Source: Pseudomonadaceae bacterium
GTDB taxonomy: Bacteria; Pseudomonadota; Gammaproteobacteria; Pseudomonadales; Pseudomonadaceae
Reading direction: 5' to 3'
Length of the DNA: 64,000 bases
Assembly: GCA_019747075.1 (NCBI GenBank)
Contig: JAIERF010000009.1
Coordinates: forward strand, 22,624 to 86,623
The notes beneath the pieces are model-generated. The model did not search any database. It was not told the origin of the DNA and was given only the letters and a program-made list of their open reading frames with translations. The position numbers and the translations under genes were made by a program. Shown piece after piece: positions 57,517-64,000 of this stretch; the first letter of the stretch is position 1, and each line of letters opens with the position of its first letter.

Positions 57517-58181
57517 CCGCCGACACCGGTAAACCGATACCCCTGGCCACGCTTGGTTTCGATCACCTCACGGCCGAGCTTGCCGCGCAGGCGATTGACC
57601 TGCACTTCCAGCACGTTGGAATCACGCTCGGTCTCGCCGTCGTACATATGCTCGGCCAGGTGGCTTTTGGACAACAGCTGCTGCGGGTGCAGCATGAAAT
57701 AGCGCAACAGACGAAACTCGGCGGCGGTCAGCTCGATCACCTCGGCACCGCGACTGACGCACTGACGGCTTTCATCCAGTTGCAAGCCGGCGGCCTGTAG
57801 CTGCGGCTGATTGGCCAGGCCATGGGCACGGCGCAGCAAACCCTGGATGCGCAACAGCAACTCTTGCGGGTGAAAAGGTTTGCTCAAGTAATCGTCGGCG
57901 CCGGTCTGCAGCCCCTCGATGCGCTCCGCCCAGGAGCTGCGCGCGGTGAGGATCAGCACCGGAGTAACCAGACCACCGGCGCGCCATTCACGCAACACCT
58001 CAAGCCCCGGTTTGCCAGGCAAGCCGAGGTCGAGAATGATCAAGTCATAGGGTTCGGTAGCGCCCTGGTAAGCCGCATCACGGCCATCGGCCAACCAGTC
58101 CACGGCGTAGCCTTGCTGGGTCAGGCTGGCGAGTAACTCGTCCGCCAACGGCACATGGTCTTCCACCAACAGCAGGCGCAT
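57513..58181 (-). CDS. OmpR-family response regulator
   Basis: [38 protein letters not shown]...; C-terminal w[13 protein letters not shown]. Confidence 0.94.
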   Translation of the reverse strand: MRLLLVEDHVPLADELLASLTQQGYAVDWLADGRDAAYQGATEPYDLIILDLGLPGKPGLEVLREWRAGGLVTPVLILTARSSWAERIEGLQTGADDYLSKPFHPQELLLRIQGLLRRAHGLANQPQLQAAGLQLDESRQCVSRGAEVIELTAAEFRLLRYFMLHPQQLLSKSHLAEHMYDGETERDSNVLEVQVNRLRGKLGREVIETKRGQGYRFTGVGG

Positions 58182-58501
58182 CAGTCGTCTTCCTTGTCGC
58201 GCAGGATGCGACCATCGCGGGCATCCACATCCAGTTCACGGGCCACGCCGTCGACCGTCAGCAGCTCGATGTCATAGCGGTACTGACCATGTTTTTCTTC
58301 CAGCTCAGCCTCCAGCAACTCGGCCCCGGGGTAACGCCCCAAGGCCGATTGCAGCACCTGCTCCAGGCCCAGAATGGCACCGCTCTGGCGCAGGCGCAGA
58401 GCTTCATCCTGATTCAGGTCGCGGGCAAAAGCCCGCGTACTGAGCAGCAGAACCGCCAGCACCAGCACGGTGATACCGCTATAGCGCACGAGCCATTTCA
58501 T
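58181..58501 (-). CDS. PepSY domain protein (second of pair)
   Basis: [75 protein letters not shown]. Confidence 0.88.
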   Translation of the reverse strand: MKWLVRYSGITVLVLAVLLLSTRAFARDLNQDEALRLRQSGAILGLEQVLQSALGRYPGAELLEAELEEKHGQYRYDIELLTVDGVARELDVDARDGRILRDKEDD

Positions 58502-58809
58502 CAGTTGTCTTGATGGTCCTTGAGTACCTGGCCATTAGTGGCATCCAGCTCCAGATCCCATTGCACACCCTGGGCATCGCGCAGGTCCAGTTCGTAGATG
58601 TAACGACCATTCTCCTGCTCCAGGTCGGTCTCTTCAATAACGCCGCCTGGGTGTTTGGCCAGGGCTGCGGCATTCAGCTTCTCGAAGCTCTGAATGGTGC
58701 CGGCGTCACGCAGTTTCAGCGCTTCATCCGGGCCCAGGTCACGGGCTTGGGCGATACCGGCAGTGGCGGTCAGGGCAGCAATGGCGAACAGCGTAGTGAG
58801 CTTTTTCAT
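58501..58809 (-). CDS. PepSY domain protein (first of pair)
   Basis: ARDLGPDEALKLRDAGTIQSFEKLNAAALAKHPGGVIEETDLEQENGRYIYELDLRDAQGVQWDLELDATNGQVL. Confidence 0.88.
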   Translation of the reverse strand: MKKLTTLFAIAALTATAGIAQARDLGPDEALKLRDAGTIQSFEKLNAAALAKHPGGVIEETDLEQENGRYIYELDLRDAQGVQWDLELDATNGQVLKDHQDN

Positions 58810-58897
58810 GGTGGTTTCCTTGGTTTGCAGAAGCGTGATTGCTTTCGATGGGATCAAGATAACCGCGCAGACTTAACTGAAACTGAATCTCAATACC

Positions 58898-59467
58898 TCA
58901 CAAGCCGTCGGCCAACCGCGCGGCCTTGACCAACCAGCTCGCACGCTGCGCCGGTGAACTGGAAATCAGCGGCCCAAAGGCTGCCACCTTGACCGGGGCA
59001 ATGCCGCAAAACTCCAGGGTAGTCTTCTTCAGCTGCACAATCCCCGGCATGCGATAGACCCAACGAAAATACCAGGGCGGCGTGTCCATGCTTACCAGTA
59101 ACTGCGCCGAGCGGCCACGCAGCAACTGCTCGGGGAAGGCCTTGCCAGGGCGGTATTTGAAGGCAAAGCCGGGCAACAGGATGCGGTCCAGAAAGCCCTT
59201 GAGCAGCGCCGGCACACTGCCCCACCAGATCGGGTAGGCGATCACCAGGTGTTCGGCCCACGCCAGCGTGGCCTGCGCCGCCAGCAAGTCCGGCTCCAGA
59301 GCCTGAATCTGCCGATAGCCTGCATGCAGGCTCGGATCAAAATCCAGCTGCGCCATGCGCACCTCATGGCCACCCGCGCGGGCCGCCGCGGCATAGCTGT
59401 CCGCCAGGGCCCCGCACCAACTGTCTGCCGCCGGATGCCCGACGATCACCGCTACTCGCTTGCCCAT
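58898..59467 (-). CDS. NAD(P)H-quinone oxidoreductase, flavodoxin-like fold
   Basis: VIVGHPAADSWCGALADSYAAAARAGGHEVRMAQLDFDP; LVIAYPIWWGSVPALLKGFLDRILLPGFAF. Confidence 0.9.
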   Translation of the reverse strand: MGKRVAVIVGHPAADSWCGALADSYAAAARAGGHEVRMAQLDFDPSLHAGYRQIQALEPDLLAAQATLAWAEHLVIAYPIWWGSVPALLKGFLDRILLPGFAFKYRPGKAFPEQLLRGRSAQLLVSMDTPPWYFRWVYRMPGIVQLKKTTLEFCGIAPVKVAAFGPLISSSPAQRASWLVKAARLADGL

Positions 59468-59524
59468 GTTGCCTGCTCCTGTGCTGTCGAGCAGCCAGCC
59501 TGAGGCTTGCCCCTAGGGGCAGAG

Positions 59525-59935
59525 TCAAGCCTCGCTCAACACCCGAGCGGGCGGCGCCAGATCGCACTGCGCCAGCACGGCGGGAGCCGTCTCCAGGCAA
59601 GCGAGAATCTCCTCACTGACCGCTTGCAGACGCTGGTCCAGCGCCTGCAAACGCGCCACCTCGCCGGCAATGCTGGCGCGCTTGCGGGCCATCGCCTGAG
59701 CCAGCGCCAACCAGTCCGGTTCGCCCGTGCACCCACCGAGCAATGCCACCAGCTCGGCCAGGCGAAAGCCCAGGCCCTGCGCTTGGCGGATCAGCTGAAC
59801 CTGCTGCAACTCAGCCTGCCGGTAATGCCGATAGGCGCCGGCACGTTCGACCCGGCCAAGCAGCCCCAAGCTCTCGTAATGACGAATCGCCTTGGCTGAG
59901 GCACCGGTCAAACGCGCGATCTCACCGATATACAT
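59525..59935 (-). CDS. MerR-family transcriptional regulator
   Basis: MYIGEIARLTGASAKAIRHYESLGLLGRVERAGAYRHY. Confidence 0.94.
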   Translation of the reverse strand: MYIGEIARLTGASAKAIRHYESLGLLGRVERAGAYRHYRQAELQQVQLIRQAQGLGFRLAELVALLGGCTGEPDWLALAQAMARKRASIAGEVARLQALDQRLQAVSEEILACLETAPAVLAQCDLAPPARVLSEA

Positions 59936-59941
59936 GGCGGC

Positions 59942-60154
59942 TTACATGCGGTGCAGCTGGATATACAACGCCTCGACCTTGTCCCGCGCCCATGGCGTCT
60001 TGCGCAGAAAGGACAGGCTCGACTTGATGCTAGGGTCGTTCTTGAAGCAGCGCACATCCACCCGCTGCGCCAGCCCGTCCCAGCCATAGTGGGCCACCAG
60101 CTGGGTCAACAGGGCTTCGAGGGTGATCCCATGCAGGGGGTTCTTGGCGTTCAT
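59942..60154 (-). CDS. VF530 (DUF2132) family DNA-binding protein
   Basis: [65 protein letters not shown]. Confidence 0.88.
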   Translation of the reverse strand: MNAKNPLHGITLEALLTQLVAHYGWDGLAQRVDVRCFKNDPSIKSSLSFLRKTPWARDKVEALYIQLHRM

Positions 60155-60316
60155 CGACGGATACCTTGGCAAAAATGACAGAAGCGCAACAGGCCGCCAG
60201 CTTACCTGCTGTGGGAAAAGAGCGCATTCCGCCCGGCGCCGGTTCAACGTAAGCTTGCTTATCCGCCGTTTTCGGCCCGCCGTTGCGCGCCACGCGCCGC
60301 TCCCTGAGGACCCGCC

Positions 60317-61144
60317 ATGACCAATCGCCAAGCAGAAATCGCCGCCGCCCTGGACGTAGTGCCGCCCTTTAGCGATGAGGCCGCGCTGCTGGCCGAAGTC
60401 GCCAGGCGCAAGGCCTTTATCAAGCAATGCCTGCGTAACGCCGGCCTGAAAGTGCTGGTACTGGGCATCAGCGGCGGCGTCGATTCGCTGACCGCCGGGC
60501 GCCTGGCGCAACTAAGCGTCGAAGAGCTGCGCGAAGAAACCTGCGATGCTGACTACCGTTTTATCGCCGTACGCCTGCCCTACAACGTCCAGCATGACGA
60601 ACAGGATGCTCAGGACTCGCTGCGTTTTATCCGCGCCGACGTCGACGACTGCGTGAATATCGCCGCCAGCGTGCAAGGCCTGAGCGCTGCGGTCAGCGAC
60701 CTGCAAGCGTTGAGCGACGCACGCCGCGATTTTGTGATCGGCAATATCAAGGCACGCATGCGCATGGTCGCCCAGTTCACCATCGCCAACGCCCACAATG
60801 GCCTGGTGATCGGCACCGACCACGCCGCCGAAGCGGTGATGGGTTTCTTCACCAAATTCGGTGATGGCGCCTGCGACCTGGCGCCCCTCAGCGGCCTGGT
60901 CAAAGGCCAGGTACGCGCCATCGCCAAGCACCTCGGTGCGCCGGAACACCTGGTGTTCAAGGTGCCGACAGCGGACCTGGAAGAACTGCGCCCCGGCAAG
61001 CCAGACGAGGAATCCCACGGCGTCAGCTATGCCGAAATCGATGCCTTCCTGCACGGCCAGCCGGTCAGCGACGAGGCTTACGCCATCATCGTGCGCACCT
61101 ACGACAACAGCCGCCACAAGCGCGAACTGCCACTGGCGCCTTGA
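60317..61144 (+). CDS. nadE: Ammonia-dependent NAD+ synthetase
   Basis: [62 protein letters not shown]. Confidence 0.95.
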   Translation: MTNRQAEIAAALDVVPPFSDEAALLAEVARRKAFIKQCLRNAGLKVLVLGISGGVDSLTAGRLAQLSVEELREETCDADYRFIAVRLPYNVQHDEQDAQDSLRFIRADVDDCVNIAASVQGLSAAVSDLQALSDARRDFVIGNIKARMRMVAQFTIANAHNGLVIGTDHAAEAVMGFFTKFGDGACDLAPLSGLVKGQVRAIAKHLGAPEHLVFKVPTADLEELRPGKPDEESHGVSYAEIDAFLHGQPVSDEAYAIIVRTYDNSRHKRELPLAP

Positions 61145-61452
61145 GCCGCCAACTGGACCTAAAGGGCGGACTGAACAACCTCCGAGCACGCCGGGCATGC
61201 GGCGGCTCGGGCCGCCGTCGATGGCCGTAAAAACCCTCTGCTACCCTTAAAATGCCGCACGAAAAACTCATGTCATCGAGAAACCACTCTGCCGGGCGCG
61301 CGGCCCTAGCGGAGCGCTATTTCCACCGGCGCAGCGTCGCTGCCAACTTGCCGCGCAACAGATGACCCAGAGCAAGAACGATGCTCGGGGGCTGCAGCAA
61401 AATGTGAAAAAGGGCAACTGCCTACACGCCCTCACAGCGACGCCACCATGCC

Positions 61453-62679
61453 ATGGAAGCCGAAATGAAGCCCTTACTCGACAAGCCGACGCTGTCTGAA
61501 AACTTCACCCGTGAGCCGGCTGACTTTTCGCTGGTTTTGGGCGGACCGCTGTACCAACTTTTTCGCCGCGCCCACCTGTCTGGAGATACGCTCGAACTGC
61601 TGCGCAAGCGCATCCTCATTATCGCCCTGCTTGCCTGGTTGCCGCTGCTGCTGCTCTCGACGTATGAAGGTCGCTTGCTGGGCAGCGGGGTGTCGGTGCC
61701 CTTTCTCCTCGACTTTGAAGTTCATATCCGCTTTCTCCTTGCGCTGCCGTTGTTGATCATTGCTGAACTCATCGTGCATCAGCGAATCCGCCCGGTCGTC
61801 ACACAATTCATTGAACGCAAGATGATTGCGCCCGACGCGCGGGCAAGGTTCGACGCAGCCATTGGCTCGGCCGTCCGGCTGCGCAACTCGGTGCTTGCCG
61901 AGGTGCTGCTGATCGCCTTTGTTTATGGCTTTGGCGTGCTGGTGGTCTGGCGCAACTTCGCACTCGACGCCGCCTCATGGTATGCGCTGCCGAGCGACTC
62001 GGGGCTTGAGCTGTCGCTGGCCGGCATGTGGTACGGCTACGTCAGCCTGCCGATCTTCCAGTTCCTGCTGATTCGCTGGTATTGGCGGATATTCATCTGG
62101 GTGCGTTTTCTCTGGCAGGTATCACGCATCAAGATGAGCCTGGTGCCGACCCATCCGGACCGGGTTGGCGGCCTGGGCTTTCTCGCAAACTCGGCCTATG
62201 CCTTTATGCCACTGGCGCTGGCCCACGGCGCACTGCTGGCCGGCATGCTGGCCAATCGGATTATCTACCTCGGCGCCACGCTGCCCGAGTTCAAGGCCGA
62301 GATCGCCATGCTGGTGATGTTCATCGAATGCCTGGTGCTGGCCCCGCTACTGGTCTTCACGACTCAACTGGCCCTCGCGAAACGAGTCGGCCTGCGCGAA
62401 TACGGCATGCTGGCGATGAATTACGTGCGCGCCTTCGATAGCAAATGGCTGCGTGATGCTCCGCCCCCGGATGCGCCCTTGCTGGGCAGCGGCGATATCC
62501 AATCACTTGCGGACCTCGGCAACAGCTTCGCGGTGGTGCAGGAGATGCGCCTGGCACCGATCACCAAGGATGTCATCCTGCGCCTCGCCATTGTCACACT
62601 GCTGCCGCTGGCGCCGCTGTTGCTCACCATCATGCCGCTTGAAGAGCTGCTGAAAAAACTCCTGGGCATTGTTTTCTAA
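61453..62679 (+). CDS. Multi-pass membrane protein of unknown function
   Basis: 408 aa with about 6-8 hydrophobic segments; no family recognised. Confidence 0.75.
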   Translation: MEAEMKPLLDKPTLSENFTREPADFSLVLGGPLYQLFRRAHLSGDTLELLRKRILIIALLAWLPLLLLSTYEGRLLGSGVSVPFLLDFEVHIRFLLALPLLIIAELIVHQRIRPVVTQFIERKMIAPDARARFDAAIGSAVRLRNSVLAEVLLIAFVYGFGVLVVWRNFALDAASWYALPSDSGLELSLAGMWYGYVSLPIFQFLLIRWYWRIFIWVRFLWQVSRIKMSLVPTHPDRVGGLGFLANSAYAFMPLALAHGALLAGMLANRIIYLGATLPEFKAEIAMLVMFIECLVLAPLLVFTTQLALAKRVGLREYGMLAMNYVRAFDSKWLRDAPPPDAPLLGSGDIQSLADLGNSFAVVQEMRLAPITKDVILRLAIVTLLPLAPLLLTIMPLEELLKKLLGIVF

Positions 62680-62735
62680 TAGCGCTGCGTTGCAGGTGCG
62701 AGCGGGCTTGTGCAGGCGCGGCTTGATCCTCGCCA

Positions 62736-62752
62736 TTCGCGGCTAAGCCGCG
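62736..62752. repeat. Degenerate REP-like hairpin
   Basis: TTCGCGGCTAAGCCGCG stem-loop in intergenic sequence. Confidence 0.4.
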
Positions 62753-62777
62753 TAGCCAAGCGCTCAGCGCTCAGCGC

Positions 62778-63194
62778 TCAGCGCTCGATGATCTGCCCAC
62801 GCATTGGCGCCAGGCGCGCCAACAAGCGGTTCTGTACGGGCACCGGCACGCCCTGGGTTTCCATGGCGGCGATCAGGTCTTCCACCAGGGCATTGAAGTC
62901 GCTGCGGGTCAGTTTCAGGCCCTTGTGCACCTCCTCCATGCTGTCGCCGCTGCGCTGGCAGGGGCCGCCGGTTTCGACGCACAACTGCTGCACCAGCTTG
63001 TCACGCAACAGGGTGATATCGACGTTGGCAAAGTGGCCGACGATACGCGGGTCCTTGGCGATATTCAGCAACATACCTTCGACAATCCGCGTCAGCCCGG
63101 CCTGCTCGCCCAGGCTCTGGTACAGGCTCACATCCCGTTCTGGCATAGCGCTGCAGGCGCTGAGCAACAGGCCGATCAACAGCACACAGCGCAT
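62778..63194 (-). CDS. Truncated-hemoglobin (group I) lipoprotein
   Basis: Lipobox LLSACSAMP; SLGEQAGLTRIVEGMLLNIAKDPRIVGHFANVDI; SMEEVHKGLKLTRSDFNALVEDLIAAM keeps the proximal-His motif. Confidence 0.82.
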   Translation of the reverse strand: MRCVLLIGLLLSACSAMPERDVSLYQSLGEQAGLTRIVEGMLLNIAKDPRIVGHFANVDITLLRDKLVQQLCVETGGPCQRSGDSMEEVHKGLKLTRSDFNALVEDLIAAMETQGVPVPVQNRLLARLAPMRGQIIER

Positions 63195-63196
63195 GT

Positions 63197-64000
63197 TTAA
63201 AAACTCCCCTGCACAGATAAATACGGACCGTTCTGGTTACTCTGCCCGGCGATATCGCCCAGCTGCGCCCAGGCCAGCACCAGCGCCAGGTGCTTGTTGG
63301 GGAAATAGCCGACGAACACATCGGACCAGTCATTCTCCTGGGCAAACCCCAGGTTGTCGGGTTTCTGCCGGTATTCCACGCCCAGCACCCAACGCGGGTT
63401 GAACAACACCGCCAAGGAGGCTTCCGCCAGCACCTCGTGCTGATCGTTGGCATCGCCACCAAAACCCAGCAAACCCAGCTGATTGGCCCGGCTGTAGCGC
63501 ACCCCACCGTTGAGCAGCAGGTTGTAGCCAAAGGCGCCGCCGAGCAGCAGCCGACTGGCCTGCACATACGCCTCGGTGTCCTGGTCGCGGCGGGCGCCGA
63601 CCAGTTCGGGAATCAGAAAATTCTGCTGTTGCTTGTGCTGCACACCCAGCGACACCTGCGGCAACTGGTCATACAAGAGGTCGCCGAACAGGCGCAGCTT
63701 GAGACCGAAAACATCCTGATTGAGGCTGCTGTCGGGCAGGTGCAGGCTGCTGATATCCAGGCGCTGACGGGCGAAGGACAGCTCCACACGGTTGTCCCAG
63801 GCCAGCGCGGCACCCGTCACATCCAGGCGGTAATCCTGGCTGTCGACGTGGGTAGCAAAGGCCGTGGCGCCCCACTCGCCGGCCTCGCCATAACCGGCCA
63901 GCACCGCCCAGGGGGTAATCCCACCACCCGCGGCGCCCTCAAGGCTGCTGGCGCCCCCCGTGGCCAGCAACCGACCGTCAGCGGCGGCAAGCAGCGGCAG
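63197..64000 (-). CDS. DUF3034 family outer-membrane protein (5' end outside window)
   Basis: GRLLATGGASSLEGAAGGGITPWAVLAGYGEAGEWGATAFAT...; frame stays open to the window edge. Confidence 0.85.
   Translation of the reverse strand: MPLLAAADGRLLATGGASSLEGAAGGGITPWAVLAGYGEAGEWGATAFATHVDSQDYRLDVTGAALAWDNRVELSFARQRLDISSLHLPDSSLNQDVFGLKLRLFGDLLYDQLPQVSLGVQHKQQQNFLIPELVGARRDQDTEAYVQASRLLLGGAFGYNLLLNGGVRYSRANQLGLLGFGGDANDQHEVLAEASLAVLFNPRWVLGVEYRQKPDNLGFAQENDWSDVFVGYFPNKHLALVLAWAQLGDIAGQSNQNGPYLSVQGSF

Noticed and set aside
62760-62786. Tandem GCGCTCA heptamer repeat at the 3' end of the hemoglobin gene, possible phase variation
   Set aside because: The stop codon falls in the first repeat unit encountered by the gene, so unit number changes would not alter the reading frame.
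1-64000. CRISPR arrays, tRNA/rRNA genes, prophage or transposase genes
   Set aside because: No regularly spaced direct repeats, tRNA-like cloverleaf or integrase/transposase ORF recognised; absence is by visual reading only, and tRNAscan-SE or minced would be decisive.

Overview
The window reads as a Pseudomonas-type chromosome segment: dense, GC-rich, about 55 supported CDS. From 1 to about 30 kb the order is purU(partial)-mvaT-sbcB-[RDD/SpoIIM/DUF4129/DUF4350/MoxR/DUF58]-PilZ-Usp-pykA-[heavy-metal block]-enoyl-CoA hydratase-ferredoxin reductase-GGDEF-fumarase. From about 30 to 38 kb it is peroxiredoxin-bfd-bfr-grxD-[heme protein/molybdopterin oxidoreductase]-argF-ABC ATPase. The rest holds a porin, a PilJ/NarX-like protein, glpK/ybaK/glpR/glpD, a methyltransferase-GspE fusion with a MoxR-like AAA+ partner, brnQ, metE/metR, a PepSY two-component operon, nadE, and a truncated-hemoglobin lipoprotein next to DUF3034. 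Most interesting: (1) a roughly 294 bp multi-hairpin repeat in two inverted copies 20 kb apart, ending in a REP-like hairpin and showing compensatory changes in three stems; (2) a 146 bp long-hairpin repeat in two copies with covariation, including at its termini; (3) a single 271 bp nested inverted-repeat ('cloverleaf') element; (4) a sigma54 -24/-12 motif followed by an intrinsic terminator just upstream of a porin, suggesting an unannotated sRNA or attenuated leader; (5) a two-gene operon of a PCMT-like/GspE fusion ATPase and an AAA+ ATPase with no other secretion genes nearby; (6) a 10 kb metal-efflux island whose RND pump carries an '[15 protein letters not shown]' motif and which has unusual His/Met-rich accessory proteins. 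No CRISPR arrays, rRNA, tRNA or intact IS/transposase genes were recognised. All calls come from reading the sequence and supplied ORFs; no database search was run.
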